From: Ephydatia muelleri
Taxonomy: Eukaryota; Porifera; Demospongiae; Spongillida; Spongillidae
Assembly (NCBI GenBank): GCA_013339895.1
Contig: JABACO010000020.1
Location: forward strand, 3,730,049-3,794,048
Length of the DNA: 64,000 nucleotides
Direction: 5' to 3'
Part shown: piece by piece, positions 22,907 through 35,315 of the stretch
How positions within the stretch are numbered: position 1 is the stretch's first letter
Layout of the letters: every line of letters begins with the position of its first letter
Notes under the pieces: model-generated
The model's database searches: none
What the model saw: only the letters and a program-made list of their open reading frames with translations
What the model was told of the DNA's origin: nothing
Program-made: the position numbers and the translations under genes

Positions 22907-23282
22907 GTCTGGGCTTGTACCACTTGCAGAGACTTTGGGATCTTCAACTGTTTTCTTTTGAAGCACTATTTCTACCCTTTTCGCGGAAATGATCCCGTAT
23001 GTTGATTTATGACGGCTTTAATATTAGGACCCACGCTAGTGGTCTTATGTTGGATTGGCTCCGTGGGCGTGGTTTCGACCGAGCGTTTAAAAACTATACC
23101 AAAGCGTTACCTTTCTATTAAATACACCTCATACAACGTACACATCGTTGCATGGTGCCGTTTTAGTGGAGTGACAATTCGGTACTTCAAATCCTTCATT
23201 TAATTGATTCTCCTTTTTCTCCTTCACTTCATCATGTGTAACTCGTGATAGGAACATCGTACAAAGACCTGTCACGAATATT

Positions 23283-25095
23283 TCGGTCAGCGTCTAATTT
23301 TGGTCCGGCCAGACCAAAATTAGCAACCGGAAATGGTCCGGCCAGACCAAAATATGTCGCGTAATTTGGTCCCACGTGCCATTTTTTGGTCCCACCCAAG
23401 TGTGAAGTGTCCATCGTGGTATAAGCTTTACATGTCTAGCGAATCTGAGTCAGAAGATAATCTACTTGAGCAAGCGTATATGACTACAAAGTTAATGGGA
23501 GGTATCCTGAAGGATGTACTTACAATGAACAAAAAGAGGTAATAAGAAGGAAAGCAGATACGATTGTTTTACAGAATGGCGAGTGTGCATGAAAAAGATG
23601 AAATGGGACGAATGAGGTAGGTAAAAAAATAAAACAAATCCATTGATTTTGTGCCTTGTGCGCAGGGTGGTAGAGCTCTCTAATCGATGCCCGCGTTGGT
23701 TTTCTCAGTAGTGTATACAGGACAGAAAGAATTGTGTGATGAATTCATAGATTCAGCAGTGTTTGCTTATATCACATCCTTGTCATGAGTCCAGTTGCTA
23801 TGCACAATTTGAAGTAATGTTTGGACACAAAGCAGCTTTGCCAATTAATGTGGATTTGAAACCTGTGTCACCTGACAAGTAATTGTGGTAAGCTGAGTTC
23901 CTCATCACTACACACTTAATATCCTTTCTACTATAGTACTGCTGTTGAAAGTGAACCTGGTCACATGGCAGTGTTAACGAGTGAAAAGCAAAAAAATGTT
24001 GTAAATTGTCAAAAACAATTCCTTGTTGCACAGATATAAATACATCTTAAATTATTTTTTATATGCTCCCTTATTGCCACTAGGGAAAGCAAAAACTGCA
24101 ATATGACCCACCGCCTTTACTTCCTGAGATATTGTGGGAGGAGAATGGCTTATCTGACAATGTCATCAATGCTGCACAGAAGCTATTGAAGGCCAGACAT
24201 AGCTCCATTGGTGGACTTCAGAACATTTTGTTAGTGCAGAACATGCAATTTCAGATTGAAAGAGGAGGTTTGTACAAATCTTGAATGTCTCCAGCAGTCA
24301 CTGGATAACAGTAGCGAATGTTGGATGGGTTCAAGGAGAGGTACATGTGTATGATAGTATGGGGTATACTGACCTACCCCAAGACGTTAAACAGCAAATC
24401 GCTGCTTTGATTTTAATTCCAACCAACATCACACTCATCTTTCAATCAAACAACAAGATTCTAACATTGCATTTGAAACATATATTTGCTTTTCAGCAAA
24501 TCCAAGCAGATGATCAGGCTTGTTTGAGACACTATCTGACTAAATGCTTCATGTCTGAAACCATGGAGCCTTTTCCGGCGTGGCAAAGGAAGGCTCAACA
24601 GTCATACAACCAAGTAAAATACGATGTTTATTGCAGCTGCAGGCGAATGAGGGGAGATGACAAAATGGCAAAGATGTGACCGTTGCCTTGAATGGTACCA
24701 CAAAATGTGTAAAACAATTCCAGCTTCTGTGTTCATGAGGACGAAAAAATAGTTTCGTCGTGCTTGCCCCGCTTTTGTAGTAACCGTTCCACGTCGTAAT
24801 CAAGCAAGAACACAACTTTTTTTTGTGTGTGTTTCATCATAATTTATCAGTGTATTTATATATCCATTTATTCATCATTAATCGTGCTTAGAATTTAAAT
24901 TTATTTGACACCTATCCTTTTATAAGTATAGGACCAAAACGAGCAGTGTAGGACTAAATTGGGCAGCCTGAAACGGTCCTATAGCTAGGACCAAATCGGG
25001 CATAGCCTGTTTTAGTCTGCCGGACCAAAACAGGCTGCCTGAAACGGTCCTAGGACCATTTCAGGATAGGATCAAATCAGCTGCGACAGACCAAA
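23283..25095 (+). mobile_element. transposon relic with C48-type protease, ends made of 'ggtccggccagacc' repeats
   Basis: The left margin carries two copies of tggtccggccagaccaaaat (near 23297 and 23334) and further tttggtccca repeats. The right margin (24930-25080) has several aggaccaaaac / gaaacggtcct repeats in the opposite sense, so the ends are built of many short inverted motifs. An ORF start MSSESESEDNLLEQAY lies at 23432. About 24275-24810 holds a Ulp1/C48-like segment (HWITVANVGW, VHVYDSMGYTDLPQDV) and then a PHD-like zinc finger (YCSCRRMR, CDRCLEWYHKMC). The protease active-site cysteine region is not recognisable, and the element is broken. A second element with the same protein is at 43617-44665. 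Confidence 0.65.
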
Positions 25096-25690
25096 CAAAC
25101 ATCAAATTGTAGCATTTAACATCCAAACGCTCTTTTTTATAAACATAACATGTGCAAACATCAGCCGTTGAAGATAATACATGGAAATGCCGCGTAACTT
25201 TGTGATCCAAAAGTTTTTTTAATCAACTTAGAATAACTTATTGACACTAGCGAAAGAATGCTAGAAAACGTTCTTATCAGTCGGAGAAATCGATTCCTCT
25301 CAACATGGCTGCCTAACTGCACACAATATGATGTCACCACGCGCGTACTTAGCTAACGTTTGCCTGGCTACACACAATTGACGTAAATCAACGAGTGGCG
25401 TTTGCAGACTAGTCAAAGAGCAAGATTTGGTATCAAGGAGAACCCTTAGTTTGAGGGCCAAAGAACAACTAAGGTATCGAAAAAAAGCAGCTAACCTCTA
25501 AATGGGCATGGCACGAAGAGGCCAAGCGGGCTTCTCAACGCACCTGGATACCAACAAGATAAACTCAGAATCCAAGCGTGCTACAAAACAACGAAGACAC
25601 AGAGTCCTAGCTGTAGTAAGCTTGAACAACGAAGTATTCAGCACTTCTGTTTTAGTCGATACTCCTGGGAGGAGAAAAAAATTAGGGGAA

Positions 25691-25982
25691 CAAGTAAATA
25701 AAAAACGTTTTTATAGAGAAAGTGGTTTGTTGGACGTAGGGTTGGTGGTGCAAAAGCAAGGAAGCAAAGTACAGTACTGTTACAGTGGGGTTTGATAGGA
25801 TCCTACGACTAAGCAGCCCTACATTTGCAAATAAAGAAGCGTATTTGCAAAATGTAGAACTTTTGGTTGTAGGATCCTATCAAACCCCACTACTGTACCT
25901 TGTCCTGTTTCCTTGCTTTTTGCACCACCAACCCTACATCCAACACTTCACTTTCTTGATAGAAAAGTTTTTTATTTACTTA
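25691..25982. repeat. 292-bp long inverted repeat
   Basis: The left arm runs from agtaaataaaaaacgttttt through tagggttggtggtgcaaaag to tggggtttgataggatccta. The right arm is its near-complement, ending at tttttatttactt. Identity is highest around the core (gtggggtttgataggatcc, exact in both). The loop contains catttgcaaataaag and atttgcaaaatgt, themselves partly complementary. An open frame of 97 codons (25502-25795) reads into the left arm but resembles nothing known. Confidence 0.8.
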
Positions 25983-26514
25983 AACTTTACAATAACTTTA
26001 ATCTAATTGAATTACTAGCAAATTTACCTATTGAGAAATCAAGTGGTTAGTTAATTTCATTCCTGAGTTATAGTGATTTAAAAACATTGCGTTCTTTTGT
26101 GGAATCAGTGTTATACATTAGTCTTGCCTGGCCATTTCCGTCCTTTGATTTTTTTTTCTTAACTACCTGCATACATGAGTGCAATATGCTACATCAGTAG
26201 TACCACTTATGAAGTAGCAGTTGTTTCCTCCTGGCTTTAAGAATACATACAGGTTTGATTTATTTACTTTATTTCACAACTCACAGCATTGGAGAAAGTT
26301 AATGCAATGAAATGTCCATCATACTGTACATTCACACAGTAATCAAGCATTTTTCAAACCATTCGCACCTTTAGCTTGTCAGTTTCTTGTATTAATTAGT
26401 TCTATGAAATTCATTTTTTTGTACATGTAAAATGCACAAAACTGAGTATCACATCAGCTAGTACAAAAAAAAAAACAATACCACACTTACCTGAGGCAGA
26501 TTTGAGGGATTGTT

Positions 26515-26542
26515 GGGGGGGGGGGGGGGGGGGGGGGGGGGG
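26515..26542. repeat. 28-nt G homopolymer
   Basis: One of many long G/C runs; others include 12498-12524, 15914-15957 (G then C), 39000-39017, 42272-42290, 53267-53296 and 54898-54935. Several lie inside hAT or MITE ends; this one is not in a recognised element. Exact lengths are likely to be unreliable. Confidence 0.9.
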
Positions 26543-26718
26543 TTGCTACCCCCTTGATTATTGTTCCACACCACAGAAATTTTGGAACTTAACATTTTGA
26601 TGCAATTGAATCAGTTCAGTTAGCCCACACATGCAGATGTGCAGACTTGAGGTAATACATGTAGCTTAGAGGGTTTTGATCTCCCAGTTTTAAGTATAAC
26701 ATTTTAAAATATCACACA

Positions 26719-26831
26719 CAGCAAAAACAGATTGATGCATGTCACTAGAAACAATAAAAGGGCACTCGTTTTTTGATAAACGAGTGCCCTATTATTGATT
26801 TCTAGTGACACGCATCAATCTATTTTTGCTG
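26719..26831. repeat. 113-bp near-perfect hairpin
   Basis: The arms of about 50 bp run from cagcaaaaacagattgatgc to gggcactcgttttt, then back through aaacgagtgcccta to atcaatctatttttgctg, with only a handful of mismatches and a tiny loop. No terminal motif shared with other elements was seen. It may be a compact foldback MITE or a hairpin RNA source. Confidence 0.8.
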
Positions 26832-27221
26832 TGCAGACTCAGATATATTTAATTTGTTATATACTAGTTACTACCATTTTTATTAATACTTAATTATAAA
26901 TGTGATGTGTTCCCATAAATCTCAGTAGCTAACTTGACCCATTGCAGTAGAGCAACACTTGGAGGTGGCCAAGTGCAGTGAAAGTATTTTTAATTAGCAT
27001 TTGCCATTCAAACTAACAAAATCTGATCACTTATGTTCAGCTTCTACTGCTTTTGCATAACAATTTAACTCAGTGTGCCCCAGAAATGCACCTCCTCCCA
27101 TTCATTAGACACCCCATGGTTCCTAATTTTATCTATACACTTCTGCATACCTCAACATCCTTTTTTATCGCCATATTTAACAAACACCAATTTTGCCCCA
27201 CCCCAAGATAACAATGCCTAC

Positions 27222-27643
27222 CTTCAATAACTATCGGCGATGCCAATTTCTTCACTGCCTCAGCAGCCTGAGCATTTTGCATGTCTTTTAATACTTCAAT
27301 CAACACTCATGTGGCTTCAGAGCTAACCACTTTTCAAACATTCTATCTCTTTTATTTTGTTCACTGTGCTCTTCACAATTGATATGTTTAATGACCTGGG
27401 GACCAATCAAACGTTTGCCAACCATCTTCCAATCAATGCTATACGTTGATATTTTATATATATGTTCATGGCTGCACTGTGAGTCCAGTGGGTCTAACAA
27501 AGAGAGTATGTTAGCTACAGTTGAAGCAGTGACACCTTAAACTTACCTTTGGTATGCTGACTCAGAGGTCTGGGGTTCTCCTTGACATCCCCAGACATTA
27601 TCAACAGTAAGTGTACAATTGCCATCACAGAGGCCACCACCAT
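27222..27643 (-). CDS. 2A-like signal followed by a death domain, two exons, possibly broken
   Basis: Exon 1 (27643-27547) starts at ATG and encodes a hydrophobic segment ending LLLIMSGDVKENPRP. This resembles the translational-recoding 2A motif (D-V/I-E-x-N-P-G-P) but has K for the first E and R for the G. Exon 2 (27493-27222, after a 53-bp GT-AG intron, in phase) continues with IDWKMVGKRLIGPQVIKHIN and RMFEKWLALKP, a death-domain pattern. A stop follows at HEC (27300). Beyond it, a shifted frame reads VLIEVLKDMQNAQAAEAVKK, the expected last helices, before a GT donor, so this allele probably has a frameshift. N-terminal 2A-like peptides on immune/death-fold proteins are known from sea urchin, where they act in dual targeting. 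Departure from NPGP makes recoding here doubtful. Confidence 0.5.
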
Positions 27644-28405
27644 AAACAATAGCACCTTCCCCGCCTGTTTGCCTACAATTCGGACCACCTGCCTCTGTGT
27701 TGCGTGTATGAGGTGCACAGAAGTAGTCTTCGCCTGTTATCATTATAACGCCTTTCCCAACACATACCCAGGCGCGCACACACACACACAGCCAAAGGCA
27801 CATACATAGACAGACACAAAACTGAGGTTACATAATATCTACCCTCACTTTAGCCAATGACATTCATGCATGTCACCAACGCCAAGCTACAAACCACAGC
27901 CGCCTGCTCAAGGACCAGCTGCTCTGAAATGCAGAGTATTGTCAGTGGAGAAGCATCTGCCCTCATCCAAACAGAAGTTCTCACCCTCAGTGATGAAGAG
28001 TGACAATGTTTGTTGGCTAGCTACTGTAAGCATCTCATCATCCATTGATATTGGTCCAGCTCAGGTATTGGCAATAAAGTCTGGTCTTGCTATACCTTGG
28101 AATAAATTGAGACTTCTAAGACGGTATATGATATTATAAATGTATGCAGCAAAGGTAATTTTCAGGTGGCTTGAATTCATCTGGCTGGATGTGTTGAACA
28201 TTTTATTCAGTTGATCAGCAGCCCAGATAAGAGCATGCTCATGCAATGCACTAGATTCGCAGTCCATGCAACGATGGCAGTGTGGGTCTTTAATCAAAGT
28301 AACAACTAAATAAGCTCAAGCTTTGCATGCTATATAGTCTATGGTGTATCGCGCGTGTACTCGAACCCACATCACAAACGTATCATACAATTGTTATCTG
28401 AGGAT

Positions 28406-29702
28406 AGCGATTAGTAAATAATTGCAAATGCACTTGCAATTGACAAAAACCAAAGTAAATAAATACTAAACTATGAACCAAGAACAACGAACTAACTTGC
28501 AAGACAAAAGTTACATTGTCCCACTAAATTACCACACCCAACATTCTAATGGAATAGTTCTGCCTTAACGAACAACAACGCGAAACTATTCCATCATCTC
28601 GGAAGCGGGAGAGTATACCGTGTTACGAATCAGATTCGTAAGCACTGTCTCACAAAATAAAATGACGCACCGGACAATTGACATTAAATTGCCCGGAAGC
28701 CTAAACGATGTTGTAAAAGAACGCTTGCATGTTGTCCTTCAAGAACAACAAACTTGTAATATGGATAATAGACAACAATGTGTGGCATAATAGTCAAGTG
28801 AGCTGCACATATACCCGCATAACTAATTTGGTGAAGGAGGCCTGAACACGTAGAACACTGTTGGAAGCGATAGCAGCACCCAGACGACAATCATGACACT
28901 GCACTTGGCTGCGATCGTGATGTAGCGCGTATCGACCATTTTTTTTCAAGCGGTTCTAGCTATAGGTCTATATAGAGAGAAATATCTATGAACTATGAAC
29001 TGAGCCATGCATAATTAATCAATCCTCCCATGCAGCCTTCACAGCCCCTGTAAGGCTTTAGATTCTCGCCCTTTTGGAAGGTTGATAAGGCTTTAGGAGT
29101 GGTATATGAAAGAGAATGCCAACAATCCATGACTTCAACTACTTATAAAATCACTTGGTATTTTATTGTTTGAATCAAATCCATGACCAGTTGATTAAAA
29201 GTGTCAACTGCAGGTGAGTTGTTATGATGCATGTCAGTGGGCTGCTGAGGTGTCAGAAGATAAAGTTCTCAGTCGTATTTATTTAGTAATGAGGTGCATT
29301 GTCATTGTTGTGTGCTGTGCAAGGTACACTTTTATTCTGTGCCCTGATCAGACCTCTTGTACCAACAGAGGTAGCCAGTGTATGCCACAATGCTCAGATC
29401 AGAGATGGCAAGATCCTTTGGTCACCCCACTGAAGGAGCCATGATGGCAGCGGCACAGAAGGTTTGGGTGGAGATACAACTAGTGGTCCTCGGCTCACAC
29501 ACCTCACCTCATACACATTTCCCACACTCATCACCTCTCACATGCCTCTCCCACACAAAACTCACTCATCTCACACACCTCTCTTACATACCTCATCTCA
29601 CACACTTCTCACATGTGTTTGGTCCATCAGCTTGAATGTCATAAGCACGTGCTCTCTGGTTGTTGTCAATTGCAAGTGCATTTGCAATTATCTACTAATC
29701 GC
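28406..29702. mobile_element. 1.3-kb element with 38-bp inverted repeats
   Basis: agcgattagtaaataattgc... at 28406-28444 is the near-exact complement of 29665-29702 (one mismatch in the first 20 bases), with the shared core gcaaatgcacttgcaattga. The interior shows no recognised protein. It has a low-complexity ctcacacac/ctcatct stretch at 29490-29620. Target duplication not resolved. Confidence 0.65.
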
Positions 29703-30839
29703 TTAAGAGACCAGTTTGTGAGGAAAGAGGAGAGGTCCTTCAATACACAGCAGAAGTGGATGGCTGTACATGTAGGTGATCATAATGATGTCCCTAGATG
29801 GCTAAATCGGGATCCAATTGTCTGTAAAGCAGTGTTTTTGCTCATGCATGTAAATAGATTGGGATTGGGAATGGATCAACCCCAACCACACCCCTTTACC
29901 CCCTTCCCCCCTCCCCCCCACTCATTATTCCATTATTGGAATGATGCAACTTGTGCTTGCATGCATATATGTCTGTATGGTTGTGTGTGCACTATGCTGT
30001 GTGTATGCTGTATGTGCTGTGTAGTGTGTTTATGTGGGAGCACTGAACATGTGAGCGTCTGTACTTGTGTGTTGTGTGTTTGCATATGTGTTTGTGTGCA
30101 ACGAATCTATGCTACTTGTTGCATGGGAAATGGTACTTGTGTTGGCAAACTTTGTAAGGCAATACTGAACAGCTGGTTGCCAAGCAGCATTTGTACTTTG
30201 TATCTCAGGAAGAAGGGTACCATGGCTTAGGCTGTTGTTTAACATTACTGCATTGCTACACTTAGATGTGTATTTCGTACAAGACCAAAACAAAAGCATT
30301 CATTGTGTATCTATTTTCCATTTGTGTTACCAAAGTTGGGGAAACTATCCACAGTTGGAATACATGTAGCTACTAAATGTTCTGTTATCAGCATGTTGTG
30401 CGTATAGCTGTTGTTTTGCCAAAACCAAAAATTTCAGAGTGACCACATTTCCAGTGACGGGTGGTTAAATAGTATCTACATTGCTTATAGGTATACAATG
30501 CGGCCCTGTGTCTTTAATCAGTGGTGCTTAAACTCTATTTTCATCTAAAGAGCTTACAGAACATAAGACATCAATAGGATCTATGGAAGATAACATTCTA
30601 GGATGCCGTTGAGTAAAAAAAAAAAAGGAAATTGACGTATCTGGTGTATAGCACTTCGCTTAACTCGCGTGTCACTCTTGTGAACTCGACAAGAACACTT
30701 AGAACAAAAGGAACCTCACATCCGAAAATGTCTGCGCATGCGCATAATCACATCACAACATATTATATAACTCCCTCTAATCAGAGAATACGTCCTTGTA
30801 TTTAGGTTTATATCAGTGTGCAACATACATGTAAGTACT
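29703..30839. other. no gene recognised; GT-rich
   Basis: A 205-codon open frame crosses 29613-30230, but its second half is a GT-rich low-complexity run and the first half matches nothing known. I do not regard it as a gene. No other feature is supported. Confidence 0.5.
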
Positions 30840-31400
30840 GAGTCAATCTGATTGTTTTCTGGTTCTAGCTGGATACCTCCTTACTGCAGGGTCAGAGGCC
30901 TGTTCCAATGCTGTAGTGTCATTCAATTCATCAGCTGTTTCTGATACAGTCAACCTCATTAGGCTCATCGGCAGTGGATGGTTCTACATGTACCTGAGCT
31001 TGGTGGTCACTTAGATCTGATTGCAACAGAGAGGTGGTATTTGCCAATATTTTGGGCGCCTTTCCTAGCCTGATGTTAGGTGAATAGGGCATAGGTGATC
31101 AAAATGAGCCACTTGTCGTTGCCTTTTTTTTCTTCTGTGTGTTGGATACTGTATGTGCTTTCTGATATTATTACACTGAAAGGGGCTTGCCATGCTTTGT
31201 GAAACTTTGCGCACTATTTCTTCTTCCATGGAACAGCTGGATGCCATAGCTATCTCTTTAATGGTTTACCATGCACATTCCTATCATAGTACTACTTTTG
31301 CCTTTGCTGCTTGCTCTTGACCAGTCTTCTTGCGTATTTTATCAAAAATGGATTCCAACCATTTGTGTCATTGTGCGTCATTGATTGCTGGGGTGCTGAA
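30840..31400 (-). mobile_element. Ty3/gypsy LTR retrotransposon pol fossil (integrase C-terminal side)
   Basis: Minus-strand pieces RRKKRQRQVAHFDHL and AVRRYPARTRKQSD correspond to the end of a Ty3/gypsy integrase region. It is a broken fragment with many breaks. No LTRs found. Confidence 0.6.
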
Positions 31401-31489
31401 CCCAATACAATATATATTGATTGCCATGCTTCATGGTCATGTAAAAGGTAAAAGGGTGTACAATATTAGCATGTACTTGTAACCTGCCA

Positions 31490-31770
31490 TTTTAGAACAC
31501 GTTCTGCCCTAAAAAGGAGAGCACCACTAACACCTATCGAAGTTGGGTACCCCTGCAAATGATAGAAATTGATTTTCTTGAACGATTGGTGGAAACAGAC
31601 AAAGGAAATAGATACATTCTGGTGGTCGGTGATCATTTATGAATGCTTTTGCTGCTCCTAATCAAGAAGCTAAAAACAGTAGCAACACTTCTGGTAAATG
31701 AGTACTTCTGGGTTTCCAAAGCAGTTGTACTCAGATCCATGACAGGGTATCAGCATTGCTGTGCATTCGG
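31490..31770 (+). mobile_element. Ty3/gypsy integrase core fossil
   Basis: Plus-strand translation gives ERLVETDKGNRYILVVGDHF and LLVNEYFWVSKAVVLRS, the integrase core neighbourhood of Ty3/gypsy elements. The fragment is short and broken, and lies in the opposite orientation to the piece at 30840-31400, so the two were probably separated by an inversion or come from two insertions. Confidence 0.65.
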
Positions 31771-32540
31771 CCTGATGATGGATAATTTTATAGTTGAACT
31801 CTTGCATCTATCGTACCATACCTCCTTTCCTCTTCCCCACCCTACCTCTTTCCTACTCTCAACCATCACTCCTTTCCTCCTCTCCCTCATACCTTGGTAT
31901 AACACTTTATCTAACAGCTGAGCAGAAGGAAAGTAGGATTATTAATTGTACAAGTTGTGCATCTATTTTGATGCATTCTAACAAGTTTGCAATGTTGTCG
32001 GAATAAAACAATAAATAACTACAACCGTACATTAATAAATAACGAAGCCGATGGATGGTGCTGGGGACTATGAGATAGAGGTTTGCTGTACACATGACAA
32101 ACAGATGACAATTAGGTTTGCAGCAGCTGTTGGAAGGAAATTGATGAAAAACAGGTCTAACTATATACACCAGTAGTAGATGCATATTTACTATACTAAA
32201 CATGAGGCTTTCAAATCGGGGAGTGTATACATTGAGCTTGAAGTACTTCAAAATGCACAACATGGTAGCGGGCATTTCCAAGGATTGCCTTGCTGAAACA
32301 AACTCCATTACGCACAGTCCCAAGACCAAGCCCAAGACCAAGCGTGCAGGAAAAAACCTTTTTTTGGGGGGTGAGGGTTGTCTTGTATTTGAATTCACAT
32401 GCAACTGAGATCCACAGTGTTTGCTATTATTAGTGTAATTATTAATAATATAATTTCACCTGTACAACACACACAAAATGACACCTAAAATTAATCAGTT
32501 AACCCGGAACATCTCTCCTAGACAGGATGGCCTTAACTCC

Positions 32541-33335
32541 CTAACTACTGACCACACTAGAGTAAGTTGATCGAGTCTTCAAAACGATCTTAGACTTCAG
32601 GCAGCACTGGATGATTAAAAGGAGAGATTCCGTCATGAGAAAGTGTTTTGGGCCTCTTACCCCAATTGTGATATGTTTCAACAACAAGGGGAATACAGAC
32701 CCACCCCAGCTCCTGACACTTTGGGTCATTGGAAGAGTGCTTCCGACACTCTGCTGTGTAAGCTGCAACTCCTGCTGATTTACAAGCGTCACCCAAGTGG
32801 CCGGAGTAGGGGGAGAGGTAACTGATACATCAAAGGCTGCAAGTTTTGCCCTTTCCCACCCATCAACAAGCACATCTGCCAGACAAGAATTCCTGCTGAC
32901 TCCCAAAAGGTCTCGGCCAACCTCACCACATATTTACACAGACCAGTGAACATAATGATGAAAATGCAATGTTGAATAAGAAATGGTACAAAGTAAGGTA
33001 TGTAGATATGCACACAAAGGATGCAGGTAATGAGTTAAACAGATATCGAGGGAACCTTGGCTTCTGTAACAGCCAGATCAATCATGCTGGATCTAAATGC
33101 TCGCCCCTGTGATGATCGAGCACCTCTTAGGCACATGATGGAAGAGCACAAGGGTGAGAAACTAAGGCAGCATCGTATCCAAGCACGATAGAACTCCATA
33201 AAAATGTTTTGTAGGTGATTGTGTCTGATGGCCACATCGTCACCATGTCTGCATGACACTGCATGATGACCAAGAGGATCCAAAGTGATGTCTGGGCAGA
33301 ATGGGCACACTGATCCCTACACCCAGTCATCACTT
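32541..33335 (-). mobile_element. retroelement C-terminal domain fossil (copy 3 of 5, longest)
   Basis: On the minus strand, MCPFCPDITLDPLGHHAVSC and DDVAIRHNHLQNIF form the zinc-knuckle part, followed by DVLVDGWERAKLAAFDVSVT and WGGSVFPLLLKH. This is the most complete of the five copies, but it is broken. A shorter version sits in the duplicated partner at 49420-49560. Confidence 0.7.
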
Positions 33336-33779
33336 CACTGCAGCTTGGAACTCAGCAGGGTCAAGATGCAAGCTTAACTCTACAGAAGGGACGACTGAAA
33401 GCCATGAACTAGCATTCACCTGGTAACTTCTTTTCTCAATTTTCTCAATCGAGGAACGTGCATTAGGTCTTTTGCCCACTCTCTCAGCAAGAACTTAAGA
33501 GTCTTGAGGATGATGTAGGGTTCCTTTTGGTTTCCCTATTGTAGATCTCCACCGTTAGCTCCTGTGTGTGCGCATACCATAATACGATATGAAAAGACAT
33601 GTGTGCAGTCTGGAGTTACTGTATTCAGGTGTTTATGTGATGATTGTGCAGTGAAGATGTGTGCGATGGGTGGTGAGTGTGGCCCTGGTGTGTGTGGTGA
33701 TTGTGATTGCTGATAGCATACACGCATTCCCCATCAGGACACCAGCAGAACACACCAGCAGTAAAGCAACAAACAATAT

Positions 33780-34190
33780 AAAAACATACACAAAACACAC
33801 ATGCACAAATAAATATACATACAGAGACACAGCATACTTAGAAACACATACATATACAACACACACACACATGTTCCCCCTCATATAGTGATCTGTTCCA
33901 AAGTCGTCCTGTCTTCTTTGAATTTCATGAGGTCAGCACTCTCCCCTCCCTCTCACTCTACAGGAGGAAGTGATGTAAGGGAGGAAGTGATGTGAGGGTG
34001 GAAGTGCATAATGTCATACATGTACATTCTCTAATTTCAATAGTGGACAATTTTGAAATGGGCTAAGCTAGTCATCATACCACATACACATGTGCACACT
34101 CACATTGTGTACAACACCCACCCATACACACACACAACACAAACACAACATACAAACACAGCACACACACATATACACACTCACAGGGTC
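33780..34190. repeat. CA/TA-rich low-complexity stretch
   Basis: Imperfect acacac-rich sequence, repeated in the duplicate near 50560-51010, where it includes a cleaner (AC)n run at about 50958-51008. Apparent open frames here are repeat artefacts. Confidence 0.85.
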
Positions 34191-35315
34191 CCCTTGCAGC
34201 CATCCTTTGGTGCAGCTCCAAATCCATACACACTAGGTTACCCTCCCCCCATCTTCTTCTGGTCTGCTAGTGGGGTGAGAGGGAGGACATGTGTTTGGTT
34301 ATAGGAGGAACTGAAGGGGATACATCCCGCTACTAACCGTTGTTCATAAACCAGGTCATTCCACACGATTTGAACTTGAACAAGGGGAAGGCGTATATCG
34401 TCTAGAAGAAATTCCGGTAGGTCAGCACAAGGCTAGCAATACTTTATCAGATTTAATTTTAAGAGTGAGATATACTGAAGTGCATGCATCAATTTAAAAC
34501 TTACCGACGGTAACCAGGTATGCACTGGACATATAAAATGTGCTTTATTTAAAAAAGGCTATCATGACGTGCGTTGGGTGCTAGCGAAGAGTATTTCAAA
34601 TATGGACCCATCATACTAAAAAGCGATGTTTCCGAGTAAGCAAATACTTCGTAATGGAAGTATGGTGTACAAGTTACGTCAACCATATCCGTGGAGCAGC
34701 GCAGGGTTAGTCATGTGGTTGTTTCGTGATGCTCATTATTTTGCACAGGCTTCCTCTCCGCCAAAATTGTTAGTGAAACTTAGTCACACCTCGTGGTACC
34801 AGAATATTCGGTGGGTATCGTTAGAGTTGTATGCTACGCCATGAATACTATTTTTGTGTGTATGAGCTTGAGCTTATATTTCCTGTTACGCAAGCCTACT
34901 TCATAAGAACGGGTTCAAAGCTTAATTAACAGTAACGAGTTCAAGATCGCTGATGAGCAACCCAGCGTGCGTTTTTTTTCGTTGATTAGATTCTGTGAAG
35001 TTTGAGCAAGTTTGAGCAGATGGAGAAAGGTACGTGTTGTTATTCGATGCACTTTTAAATGTCTTTATTACAGTCTATAGATATTGGAGCACGCGGTAAG
35101 AATCCATCGGTAGTTAGAATGTGTTTCATTTTCATTCAGGATAACCCAGGCCAAGTATGCAAACAAGAAGATGGCTTCGAATAGTTTTGTAATTGTGTAA
35201 ATTGTAAAATTATTCGAAATACTGTTTCCAAGTTACATGAATGTACGTACCAGTTAGTTCTCTAGATTTAAACTCCCATGCCATCATATTTCCTGTTCCT
35301 AAATTTCCTAATGCC

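Larger units (their letters stand above)
25983..27221. other. intergenic, no gene recognised
   Basis: AT-rich sequence with a 28-nt G run (26515-26542) and the hairpin at 26719-26831. Nothing else could be identified. Confidence 0.5.
32258..35315. repeat. segmental duplication, left copy (partner 49030-52310)
   Basis: Direct, same-orientation partner of 49030-52310. Shared blocks include catggtagcgggcatttcca, ggataacccaggccaagtat and cgtgatgctcattattttg, with identity that is high by eye. The left copy has about 600 bp (32780-33375, retroelement relic) not in the right copy; the right copy has about 640 bp (49572-50210) not in the left. The right end of the left copy is cut by the element at 35316. 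The left boundary falls at the start codon of the TAB1-like gene of the partner, so the gene body itself was not copied. Confidence 0.85.

Noticed and set aside
27870-28300. Possible transposon protein (WNKLRLLRR) on the plus strand
   Set aside because: Too short and without further conserved blocks to support a call.
28338-28366. Possible tRNA T-arm (ggttcgagtaca on the minus strand)
   Set aside because: No matching acceptor, D or anticodon arms could be drawn around it.
29613-30230. 205-codon open frame
   Set aside because: Much of it is GT-rich low complexity and it has no similarity to a known protein or splice support.
34626-34844. 72-codon open frame starting at ATG
   Set aside because: The segmental duplicate near 51.5 kb lacks the ATG and shifts the frame, and the product matches nothing known.
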